A DNA stretch of 5,946 bases, taken from positions 1 to 5,946 of the forward strand of contig JAZNTG010000050.1 in NCBI GenBank assembly GCA_045591645.1, read 5' to 3'. Made by a program: the position numbers and the translations under genes. This stretch comes from SFWF01 sp045591645. GTDB lineage: Bacteria; Bacillota; Clostridia; Oscillospirales; Acutalibacteraceae. Under the pieces are notes generated by a model. That model made no database searches, was not told where the DNA came from, and saw only the letters and a program-made list of their open reading frames with translations. Of the stretch, positions 1 through 5,426 are shown in pieces (positions within the stretch are counted from its first letter, which is position 1; each line of letters opens with the position of its first letter).

Positions 1-213
1 TTGGGAATAGAGCTTAATACCAAGACTATCTTTTCATCCGAAGAAGAAAAGCACCAACTCCTGCGCCCCTATTACATCGCAAAGGATTGCGGTTGCAAAT
101 TCTACTTAGGTAGCGATTCACATAAATTACCTGCATTTTTAGGCGGTAAAGAAAACTTTGAAAGAATAATCACCCTTCTCGACCTGAGGGAAGAGGATAA
201 GTTCAGGATATAA
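1..213 (+). CDS. PHP-domain phosphoesterase, C-terminal fragment
   Basis: This is the last 70 codons of a gene that starts left of the window; the first codon (TTG) is simply the window edge. The fragment carries a GSDSH motif at residues 37-41, preceded by a C-G-C-K-F-Y-L strand. This is the usual last metal-binding motif of PHP-domain proteins (histidinol-phosphatase and related metal-dependent phosphoesterases), where the Asp and His bind the metal cluster. The following helix (ENFERIITLLDL) matches the usual end of such proteins. The substrate cannot be told from the fragment: histidinol phosphate, nucleotides and other phosphoesters are all possible. The gene converges on the large minus-strand gene, with a shared terminator between them. 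Confidence 0.7.
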   Translation: MGIELNTKTIFSSEEEKHQLLRPYYIAKDCGCKFYLGSDSHKLPAFLGGKENFERIITLLDLREEDKFRI

Positions 214-218
214 AAAGT

Positions 219-256
219 TTTAACCACCCATCACTAAAAAGTGATGAGTGGTTAAA
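219..256. terminator. Bidirectional intrinsic terminator between convergent genes
   Basis: A 16-bp stem (219-234 with 241-256) has one C/A mismatch at 228/247 and a 6-base loop. On the minus strand it is followed by ACTTTTTATAT, a good U-tract that ends the 758-aa gene. On the plus strand the following sequence is only moderately T-rich, so termination of the PHP gene is probably weaker. It lies exactly between the two converging stop codons. Confidence 0.8.
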
Positions 257-264
257 TATTATCC

Positions 265-2541
265 TTATTCTGCTGCCAACTGACCTATGCCGTCACAGTA
301 CATATCATCTGTGATCATCTCTCGCTGACCGAGAACATGCTGAACTGCTGTGTTGACAATATGATCTCTTGCATATTCCCTCGAATCACCGAAAGCATAC
401 ATATCTCTCAGCAAAGAGGGCAATTTTTTGTGGGCAATTGTCATTTCAACAACTTGGTTAAATTCATCAGAATTCAAGCCGGTCATAGGAACGATATCAA
501 TAAACTCTTCCTTCAATACGGCGAACATCTCTATTGCATCATCCTCAATGAAATGATCGAGAGTCTTTTTAGCTACAAAACCTGCAACCGCACCGCCGAT
601 CATTCCGCCCACAACGGGAATGGGAATGATAGTTTGTCCGATTGCCGCACCTGCAAAGCCTGCACCGCCCACCGCCGAATTCTTAATGAGCTGTTTAAAG
701 GATATTCTTCCTGTTAACGAGCGCACGATATCGGGTCCGAAGGTTACAGCTACGGCAACTGTACCGCTTATAAGTGCTTTACCCGTAGTTTTGTTTAAAC
801 CGAGCTTTTGTCCGATGCTTGTATTAGCAAGAGATGATTTACTTATTTTTTTTGCAAGATTTTCGCTGATTTTGAAAACAGGATTAATGGTAGTCTGAGG
901 GTCACCTTTATTTTTGGCAATCATGCCCCAGATATTTGTCACCATATTCTTTCGGCTTAATTGCATGGTTATTACAAAAACAGCGGTGCTTTTACCGATA
1001 ACTCTTGCTCCTGATGCAAGAGCCTGCAAGGCGGCATCCTTTGTCTCCATACCCTGCCATTTACAGGTGGCGAAGGTGATGATAGCTGTTATGCTTCCTG
1101 CGCCTGCCGAGCAAACAACACCCTGCATAGCATCAACGGCAATACCTTCTATTCTGCCGGCAACTGCTATATTGTGGGCTTCCGCCAGTGAAAAAATACC
1201 GCGTTTCAAATAATTCTCTGCACGGTCACCGGGTTTTATTCCCTTGTGTTCAAACTCACCGCTATCTATACGCTCCTGAAGATCTCTTACACAATCAGAA
1301 TACGCATCGCGAGGAACTTCCACTTTCATATCGAGAGGATAATCATGATTAACAAAAGCATCGTTAATTATGGTATTGCTTTTAGCAGAGGGAGTTTTCA
1401 TATCCGAAGGGTATGTCTGGCGATATTTACACTGAATGAGCGTTTCACGTCGGAAAAACCTATGAGTGGAGCGGTCTGCACCATTGAGCGCGTTGTCTGC
1501 ACCCATGTGCTGTGCTCTGAAATCCCCCGTAAATCTGTCAAATGCCGTATTGGCGTATTCCGCAGCATCGCCGTGACCCTGACGCTTGTTCATTGTGTTG
1601 CCCACTTCGGCAAACACCTTGCCCATTTGAGGTAATGATGAGGCTACACCTGCTGCCTCAAAGCCTGCCACATATCCCTGCGCAGTGTTCTGAGCAATGA
1701 ACTCATCCTCTTTCTGATTAAGATAATCAGCATAGTCGAACACATAATCATTATAGAAGGAGGCTGATATACCCGAGGATACGACTGCCTGACAAATCTC
1801 ATTGAGAACCTGAAGAGGAACTGTGGTATGCTTCTGATCAACTTCCACCTTATCTGCATATTTCTCATAATAGACCGTCAAGGTATCTCCCGATAATATG
1901 GAAGATACTATTCCACTAAACTTTATAGGAAAGTCCTTGACAACATATGAACCGTTTTTATCTGTTTTGTCGGTCTGATGAGATATGTATATACCTGTAG
2001 AGGTTATCACCGTGCCGTACTCTCTCAGCTCATTGCTGTCTTTACTTCTCAGGGGCGAAAAATATATTGGCTCTTCATTACTCAGATCCTTTTGAAAGAA
2101 GTTAAGGAAATATGATATTCTGCCATAGGGAAAATCTGAAATAAACTTAGTTTTGTTAGCATCGGCAGACTCCGTCTTGCCGATATATGCCCGAATGAAA
2201 TTCTCAACCTGCAGAAGCTCCATATAATTAACAGGCTTACTTTTCCATTGTGCAACCATTTCTGCAAGCTGCTGCTTTTCCTTATTCTCCTGATAATAAC
2301 CAATCGCAATCATACCTGCCACCGCAATAACAACAATAACCACAGAAAGCAGGAAATTCTCAAACACCCATTCAAGTATTTTGACCGCCATAAATACAAC
2401 AAGCGCAATAAGCGCAATATATATAACTATTTTAAATGATGACTTCAATATCTTTGCGGCAACCTTTGAAGCAATCTTTCTGCCCTTCTTTGTGCCGAAA
2501 ATAAGATACATTGCCAAAAGAAAAATAATTAAAAAAACCAT
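265..2541 (-). CDS. Membrane-anchored YeeR-like protein with nuclease-like motif
   Basis: A 758-aa protein. The ATG has AGGGG at 2551-2555, nine bases upstream. The N-terminus has three hydrophobic segments (about residues 2-15, 36-55 and 62-82), then a short charged linker. Residues about 155-255 form a beta-rich stretch with a turn like those in PH-type domains (ITSTGIYISHQ); that fold is a guess. Residues 321-415 resemble, from memory, the C-terminal region of E. coli CP4-44 prophage protein YeeR: QGHGDAAE (321-328), DNALNGADR (349-357), IQCKY (369-373) and VEVPRDAY (407-414). E328, D356 and Q370-x-K372 have the order and spacing of a PD-(D/E)XK nuclease core. Residues 445-530 are a helical region with a hydrophobic stretch, and 621-657 is a Gly/Ala-rich hydrophobic hairpin. 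It follows the 141-aa gene by 38 bases, so the two probably share a transcript. Function is unknown; membrane location is well supported, nuclease activity is inference. Confidence 0.7.
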   Translation of the reverse strand: MVFLIIFLLAMYLIFGTKKGRKIASKVAAKILKSSFKIVIYIALIALVVFMAVKILEWVFENFLLSVVIVVIAVAGMIAIGYYQENKEKQQLAEMVAQWKSKPVNYMELLQVENFIRAYIGKTESADANKTKFISDFPYGRISYFLNFFQKDLSNEEPIYFSPLRSKDSNELREYGTVITSTGIYISHQTDKTDKNGSYVVKDFPIKFSGIVSSILSGDTLTVYYEKYADKVEVDQKHTTVPLQVLNEICQAVVSSGISASFYNDYVFDYADYLNQKEDEFIAQNTAQGYVAGFEAAGVASSLPQMGKVFAEVGNTMNKRQGHGDAAEYANTAFDRFTGDFRAQHMGADNALNGADRSTHRFFRRETLIQCKYRQTYPSDMKTPSAKSNTIINDAFVNHDYPLDMKVEVPRDAYSDCVRDLQERIDSGEFEHKGIKPGDRAENYLKRGIFSLAEAHNIAVAGRIEGIAVDAMQGVVCSAGAGSITAIITFATCKWQGMETKDAALQALASGARVIGKSTAVFVITMQLSRKNMVTNIWGMIAKNKGDPQTTINPVFKISENLAKKISKSSLANTSIGQKLGLNKTTGKALISGTVAVAVTFGPDIVRSLTGRISFKQLIKNSAVGGAGFAGAAIGQTIIPIPVVGGMIGGAVAGFVAKKTLDHFIEDDAIEMFAVLKEEFIDIVPMTGLNSDEFNQVVEMTIAHKKLPSLLRDMYAFGDSREYARDHIVNTAVQHVLGQREMITDDMYCDGIGQLAAE

Positions 2542-2579
2542 ATTTTAACGCCCCTAAATCAATAACTTCCCTTAAGAAA

Positions 2580-3005
2580 TCATTTGCTTTTCTCTTCTAT
2601 AAATCTATTGCAGAGTGATATCTCTGTCTGTAAACTGAAAATCTCATCTTCTGTCTCGAAAAAATTTTCCGGATATTCTTCTTCGGTATCGAATGATGTT
2701 TTATCCCAACCATTTTCCAAAGCATCAAGCTCTGATTGTAGATCTTCGAGCTCTTCCTGAAGCTCATTCATTTGCAATTCAAGCTCCTCTGCGCTTTTTT
2801 CTTTAAAGTCATCTAACCCTATTATGTATAAATGAATCGGACAGTCTTTATTACCGGGACAAACTCTGTAGGTAAAGTAATAATCATCTTCACTTCGACC
2901 GTTTTCCAAAAGCTCTTTCTTTTCGTACTCCAACTGTGCTTCTGCAATTTTAACTAATTCTTCGTATTCTTCCTTGTTACTCTCAGGAATGTTTTTCTTT
3001 TCCAT
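2580..3005 (-). CDS. Acidic coiled-coil protein with Cys/His cluster, unknown function
   Basis: A 141-aa protein of no family I recognise. The ATG is preceded by AAGGAG (3015-3020) at a 9-base spacing, so the start is well supported. It is strongly acidic. Residues 11-35 look helical, and 70-98 has a Leu/Glu heptad-like pattern typical of a coiled coil. Between them lies C49-P-G-N-K-D-C55-P-I-H58, which with C132 could bind a metal or form a disulfide; this is inference. There is no signal peptide or membrane segment. It is the first gene after promoter 3044-3071 and lies 38 bases ahead of the YeeR-like gene without a terminator, so it is probably co-transcribed and may be a partner, adaptor or antidote of that protein. 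Confidence 0.7.
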   Translation of the reverse strand: MEKKNIPESNKEEYEELVKIAEAQLEYEKKELLENGRSEDDYYFTYRVCPGNKDCPIHLYIIGLDDFKEKSAEELELQMNELQEELEDLQSELDALENGWDKTSFDTEEEYPENFFETEDEIFSLQTEISLCNRFIEEKSK

Positions 3006-3043
3006 AACCTTTTTCTCCTTAGCGTTTAGCTTTCATAAATCCA

Positions 3044-3071
3044 ATTATACACCATCGGGTTTAATTTGCAA
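3044..3071 (-). promoter_or_regulatory. Sigma-A-type promoter of the 141-aa/758-aa operon
   Basis: On the minus strand, TTGCAA (3066-3071) and a perfect TATAAT (3044-3049) are separated by 16 bp. Transcription would start near 3037, giving a leader of about 30 nt that holds the AAGGAG site of the 141-aa gene. The -35 abuts the weak terminator hairpin of the upstream Mor-type gene, which fits a separate transcription unit. Confidence 0.65.
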
Positions 3072-3076
3072 GGAAA

Positions 3077-3093
3077 AGCAGAGATTATCTGCT
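3077..3093 (-). terminator. Short hairpin over the stop codon of the Mor-type gene
   Basis: A 6-bp perfect stem (AGCAGA/TCTGCT) has the TAA stop codon partly in its 5-base loop, and TTTTCCTT follows on the minus strand. The stem is short, so termination is likely only partial and read-through into the next operon is possible. Confidence 0.35.
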
Positions 3094-3366
3094 CCCGTTA
3101 TCAATATGCTCTTTTAAAATATTGCGGATCCATCGTTCCGTATATCCGTATTTGGTTGCTAATTCACGGACATTGTAGCCGTTATATTCATTTATGATCT
3201 GGCTGATGATGAATTCTTTACTGAATAGCTCCACAGGGAAAAACATCTGTGTTCCCCTGTATTTTGAATGTATTTTCAGCACGGCATCAATACCGATAAC
3301 TGCAGAAAGCTCACTGTATGCTCCGTTCAAACATTCGCCTTTGATTTTATTCTTGTCTAAAGCCAT
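3085..3366 (-). CDS. Mor transcription activator family protein
   Basis: A 93-aa protein resembling the Mor family, named after the middle-operon activator of phage Mu and common as small DNA-binding proteins in Firmicutes. After an N-terminal helical part comes the typical G-x-x-A-V-L-K-I-H-S-K-Y-R-G-T segment (residues 25-39), with M-F-F-P following. A C-terminal helix-turn-helix lies at about residues 62-85 (YNGYNVRELATKYG, then TERWIRNILK). I chose the ATG at 3366 because GAGGA (3373-3377) lies six bases upstream; an in-frame TTG at 3381 would place that site inside the gene. Length fits the family. It is probably a dimeric regulator, but its target is unknown. It sits between the WYL regulator and the YeeR-like operon, each apparently a separate transcript. 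Confidence 0.8.
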   Translation of the reverse strand: MALDKNKIKGECLNGAYSELSAVIGIDAVLKIHSKYRGTQMFFPVELFSKEFIISQIINEYNGYNVRELATKYGYTERWIRNILKEHIDNGSR

Positions 3367-3400
3367 CGTTATTCCTCGCAATTTATAATTTCCTTTCTAA

Positions 3401-3406
3401 ATTATA
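3401..3406 (-). promoter_or_regulatory. Possible -10 box of the Mor-type gene
   Basis: A perfect TATAAT on the minus strand lies 34 bases before the ATG, with an AAGGAAA and the GAGGA site downstream. No convincing -35 box sits 16-18 bp upstream, so if it is used, it may need an activator. Confidence 0.35.
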
Positions 3407-3492
3407 TAAAACGATTTTGGAACTGTGTAGTGTCGCAGTTCAAGATTTTCTTCCTTGTATTTTTCATACATAGCCTGTAAGGTGCACAATAA

Positions 3493-3530
3493 ATCAACCA
3501 TTGCACAATTACTATTGTACAATGGTTGAT
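3493..3530 (-). terminator. Long hairpin downstream of the WYL gene, probable terminator
   Basis: Two 17-base arms (3493-3509 and 3514-3530) pair with one mismatch (3504/3519) around a 4-base loop. It lies 28 bases after the WYL stop codon. The minus-strand sequence after it (TTATTGTG) is only modestly U-rich, so it could instead be an operator or RNA processing signal. The pair is G-U-compatible on neither strand at the mismatch. Confidence 0.5.
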
Positions 3531-3558
3531 GGACATATATTGGGTATGTGTTCAGCTT

Positions 3559-4476
3559 TTATGAGTTTTCTATAATTTTTGCTTTCTCTCCCTGAGCCCG
3601 TAGCCACATATAAATACCGTCGCCGTAGGTTTCGGCAGATATTGTATATACTCCGTTTTCTTTTTTTAGTATCTTGGCGGTGGGGAGCCTGTCTAATATA
3701 GCTTCAAGAACGCCCGTATATTCAAATGTAACGGTCTTAAGCTCGCCCGAATACATAAACTGAATACGCTTTCTGAACTCACCGTCATTAAATCGGTCTC
3801 TATATGGTATGTTACATTTTCTGCCGATATCTTTGGTATCGGTCATTCTGTCTATACGGAAAACAACAGGGTTACCCGTAAGCTCAGATTCATTGAACGC
3901 AATAAGATAAAAATAAAATTCAGAAAACATTACCGACACGGGCAGTACGGTCTTTCTTTTAACCTTACCGTCTTGCCTTGTATAGTTGAAGCTGATGACC
4001 GTATTCTCTGCCACGCATTTGGACAAGTGCCAGATTGAATCAAGCAGATCCTTGCCGTGTCTGAGAGGAATATAATTGAAAAACTCGTGGCGTATAATGC
4101 TTTCTGCAAATTTCCGCTCCTGCGGTGATATCTGCAAAATCAGTTTTTCGATCAATCTTGAATTCTCTTCTTTATTAAAAGCACGGCTTTCAAGGAGTAT
4201 TTTGCACAGTGCCAGAGCCTCTTCATTTGTGAACCATTCTCTCTCAAGGCGCACAAGATAATATCGGTTATCTGCGCGGGAATATTTTACCGAAGCTTCC
4301 TCGTCGGTAAAATGAGTCTCTGCCATATATGCTCTCAGATCATCGATATCCCGTTGGATAGTCTTCTGAGATACGCCGAAATCGGCAGATAAGCTCTCTT
4401 TGCTTATCCCCTCACCCTTGTTGAGCCGCTCATAAATATTCAAAAGCCGAAAAGCCTTGTTCCCTTTATAATCCAT
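3559..4476 (-). CDS. HTH-WYL domain transcriptional regulator
   Basis: A 305-aa regulator with the standard three-part layout. A DeoR-type winged HTH lies at residues 8-50, with recognition helix in VSQKTIQRDIDDLR. A WYL domain lies at about 145-215, and a C-terminal WCX region at about 240-300. The name-giving W-Y-L triad reads F189-Y190-L191, a conservative change, and the FRIDRM motif (206-211) keeps the arginines that usually line the ligand pocket. I start at the ATG at 4476, with AAGGA (4486-4490) nine bases upstream. A TTG farther up at 4548 is part of the -35 box, so it cannot be the start. WYL proteins sense ligands such as nucleic acids or nucleotides and often control DNA-damage or phage-defence genes; the target here is unknown. 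Confidence 0.88.
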   Translation of the reverse strand: MDYKGNKAFRLLNIYERLNKGEGISKESLSADFGVSQKTIQRDIDDLRAYMAETHFTDEEASVKYSRADNRYYLVRLEREWFTNEEALALCKILLESRAFNKEENSRLIEKLILQISPQERKFAESIIRHEFFNYIPLRHGKDLLDSIWHLSKCVAENTVISFNYTRQDGKVKRKTVLPVSVMFSEFYFYLIAFNESELTGNPVVFRIDRMTDTKDIGRKCNIPYRDRFNDGEFRKRIQFMYSGELKTVTFEYTGVLEAILDRLPTAKILKKENGVYTISAETYGDGIYMWLRAQGEKAKIIENS

Positions 4477-4518
4477 GGTTATATATCCTTCCCCATCGGT
4501 AATAAATCTCTTTAAATC

Positions 4519-4548
4519 ATTATATACTGCAATAATCTCACCGGTCAA
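4519..4548 (-). promoter_or_regulatory. Promoter of the WYL regulator gene
   Basis: TTGACC (4543-4548) and TATAAT (4519-4524) are spaced 18 bp on the minus strand. The expected start near 4512 gives a leader of roughly 35 nt that contains the AAGGA site. This also shows that the longer reading frame starting with the TTG at 4548 is not translated from there. Confidence 0.7.
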
Positions 4549-4562
4549 GAAAGAAAACCGTT

Positions 4563-4580
4563 TTACTATTTACTATTACT
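4563..4580. repeat. Tandem TTACTAT repeats upstream of the WYL promoter
   Basis: TTACTAT occurs twice head to tail (4563-4569 and 4570-4576), with a third partial copy TTACT at 4576-4580. CCGTT (4558-4562) and AACGG (4582-4586) flank them as an inverted pair. They sit 15-40 bp upstream of the -35 box, where an activator or repressor could bind. Confidence 0.35.
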
Positions 4581-4592
4581 TAACGGCAACAA

Positions 4593-4628
4593 AAAACAGA
4601 GTCCACACAGTTGTGTGAACTCTGTTTT
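4593..4628 (-). terminator. Terminator after the truncated tRNA-Leu 3' copy
   Basis: A 17-bp stem (4593-4609 with 4612-4628) has a single G-U pair on the minus strand and a 2-base minimal loop; TTTTTTGTTG follows. It begins directly at the A of the CCA of the tRNA-like end, exactly as the terminator of the intact tRNA does. Confidence 0.75.
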
Positions 4629-4728
4629 GGTGCGAGAGACGGGACTTGATGGGCTCCGCCCATCATTCGCTGCGTTTCACTTGCGAACACCCGATTGTGT
4701 TCGCCTTCGGCGAGGGGGTTCAAGTCCC
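4628..4728 (-). repeat. Palindromic element ending in a tRNA-Leu 3' copy
   Basis: Positions 4628-4649 are identical over 22 nt to the 3' end of tRNA-Leu (4785-4806): CCA, discriminator, acceptor 3' strand and half of the T arm. The rest of the tRNA is absent. The similarity stops where an unrelated structured stretch begins. GGGACTTGA (4641-4649) is repeated inverted at 4720-4728. Inside are a perfect 8-bp hairpin at 4647-4665, another at 4683-4704 (GCGAACAC/GTGTTCGC) and a TCGCC/GGCGA hairpin at 4701-4713. It may be a repetitive extragenic element, a small non-autonomous mobile repeat, or the scar of an integration at the tRNA gene. Confidence 0.7.
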
Positions 4729-4748
4729 TACCTAATTTCTGACATAAA

Positions 4749-4784
4749 AATAAAGAACCTACACTAAAGTGTAAGTTCTTTATT
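4749..4784 (-). terminator. Terminator of tRNA-Leu
   Basis: A 17-bp stem (4749-4765 with 4768-4784), with one G-U pair on the minus strand, starts right after the encoded CCA and is followed by TTTTTATG. The tRNA is therefore a single-gene transcription unit. Confidence 0.85.
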
Positions 4785-4868
4785 TGGTGCGAGAGACGGG
4801 ACTTGAACCCGTACGGGATTACCACACGCCCCTCAAACGTGCGCGTCTGCCGATTCCGCCACTCTCGC
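4785..4868 (-). tRNA. tRNA-Leu (anticodon GAG)
   Basis: An 84-nt class II tRNA including an encoded CCA. The acceptor stem pairs 4862-4868 with 4789-4795 over 7 bp, with discriminator A at 4788. The anticodon stem is 4837-4841 with 4825-4829. The 7-base loop TTGAGGG puts the anticodon GAG at 4832-4834, which reads CUC and CUU leucine codons. The T arm is 4808-4812 with 4796-4800, loop TTCAAGT, and a variable arm of about 12 nt lies before it. It has its own promoter and terminator. A 22-nt copy of its 3' end lies 157 bp away. Confidence 0.97.
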
Positions 4869-4880
4869 GAGTGCTTTAAT

Positions 4881-4909
4881 ACTATACCACCGAGAATATG
4901 TTTTGTCAA
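4881..4909 (-). promoter_or_regulatory. Promoter of tRNA-Leu
   Basis: A perfect TTGACA (4904-4909) and TATAGT (4881-4886) are 17 bp apart on the minus strand; the expected start is about 6 nt before the mature tRNA 5' end. A- and T-tracts at 4911-4930 lie just upstream, where an UP element would sit. Confidence 0.85.
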
Positions 4910-4928
4910 CACTTTTTTCAAAAATTTT

Positions 4929-5081
4929 TTATTTTATTTTTTCTCTCCACGAAATATATATTTCTTCTGTTTCCTGTTGGGCTTTTACAAGCATTTTTTT
5001 AATATCTTCAATACTATTTTCTTCCAGGACATCAGTAACGGCGTTGAATAAGTGATAATACATTTTCTGATACATTTCCAT
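4929..5081 (-). CDS. Small hypothetical protein, 50 aa
   Basis: A soluble, helical 50-aa protein: an aromatic-rich N-terminal helix (MYQKMYYHLFNAVTDVLEE), then SIEDIKKMLVKAQQETEEIYISW. From memory, similar short proteins with a YHLFNAVTDAL-like start and an AQQETEE-like end occur in Clostridia and their prophages; their function is unknown. The ATG at 5081 has AAGGGGA (5091-5097) nine bases upstream. A longer frame from a TTG at 5159 would run through a strong terminator hairpin and is rejected. The gene is followed within 20 bases by the tRNA-Leu promoter. Its own promoter is not evident, because the terminator sits directly before its ribosome binding site. Confidence 0.6.
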   Translation of the reverse strand: MEMYQKMYYHLFNAVTDVLEENSIEDIKKMLVKAQQETEEIYISWREKIK

Positions 5082-5102
5082 TTTGAAATTTCCCCTTAAA
5101 AC

Positions 5103-5128
5103 AAAAAATGCGCAGCCGAAGCTACGCA
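5103..5128 (-). terminator. UUCG-loop terminator directly before the 50-aa gene
   Basis: On the minus strand an 8-bp stem (5121-5128 with 5109-5116, one G-U pair) is closed on a UUCG tetraloop and followed by TTTTTTGTTTT, a textbook intrinsic terminator. The U-tract ends about five bases before the AAGGGGA of the 50-aa gene. It is either an attenuator or the end of a short upstream transcript. Confidence 0.75.
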
Positions 5129-5298
5129 CGAAAAACACAACTCCGCGCAGCGACGCCAAACGCTCTGGTTTAAGAGAGGTCAGGTTTCGCAGTCAACTTA
5201 CATTATCATAACTGAAAGTTGTAGGGACCTCCCACCATCGCAAGCGATGGTCCCCCCTCCTCCAGAGCAGGAGGGTGTGGTTATCGCTGACATAAAGT
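5129..5298. other. Gene-free stretch with GC-rich hairpins
   Basis: No convincing coding frame lies here. It holds two adjacent perfect hairpins, ACCATCGC/GCGATGGT (5234-5251) and CCCTCCT/AGGAGGG (5255-5275). An AACTT/AAGTT pair lies at about 5195-5219. GCTCTGG (5162-5168) is complementary to CCAGAGC in the second hairpin loop (5262-5268), so a loop-to-distant-strand pairing is possible. A TTGACT at 5191-5196 (minus) could be a -35 box, but its -10 is poor. The stretch is flanked by two terminators and may be a repetitive element or a small RNA; neither is shown. Confidence 0.5.
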
Positions 5299-5338
5299 AA
5301 AAGCTTCGCAATACATTAACTGTACCGCGAAGCCTTTT
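5299..5338. terminator. Terminator downstream of fucU
   Basis: AAAAGCTTCGC-type arms (5299-5315 with 5321-5338) form a stem of about 17 bp with one bulged C and a 5-base loop; two G-U pairs on the minus strand extend it. T-runs flank both sides, so it can work in both directions. It ends the fucU transcript about 90 bases after its stop codon. Confidence 0.75.
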
Positions 5339-5426
5339 AATTTGCAATTTGCCATTTTCAATTTGCAATTACAATCGTTTGAAAGCGGAGCTTCCCCTCA
5401 ATTTTGAATTGTGAATTTTAAATTAC
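5339..5426. repeat. AT-rich short repeats after fucU
   Basis: AATTTGCAATT occurs at 5339-5349 and 5360-5370, 21 bp apart. A related cluster (TCAATTTTGAATTGTGAATTTT) lies at 5399-5420. Between them is a GC-rich GAAAGCGGAGCTTC palindrome-like stretch (5381-5394). No coding potential is seen. It looks like an intergenic repeat family, but other copies lie outside the window. Confidence 0.45.

Noticed and set aside
337..1635. Several plus-strand frames of 92-129 codons
   Set aside because: They are antisense shadows of the 758-aa gene, whose recognisable motifs and membrane segments support the minus strand; none has a convincing ribosome binding site or family resemblance.
1644..2309. Minus-strand frames of 74-75 codons inside the 758-aa gene
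   Set aside because: They are out-of-frame shadows with unlikely composition, fully inside a better-supported gene.
4628..4806. An integrated island bounded by the two tRNA-Leu 3' copies
   Set aside because: Only about 135 bp lies between them and no integrase or cargo is present, so at most it is a scar or a miniature element. No third copy of the 22-nt sequence was seen elsewhere in the window.
4580..4921. Minus-strand 113-codon frame across the tRNA region
   Set aside because: It runs through the tRNA-Leu, its promoter, two terminators and the palindromic element; the EWRNRQTR-like string is a common artefact of translating tRNA-Leu genes.
5082..5159. 26-residue N-terminal extension of the 50-aa protein from a TTG
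   Set aside because: It would be translated across a perfect terminator hairpin, while the ATG at 5081 has a good ribosome binding site.
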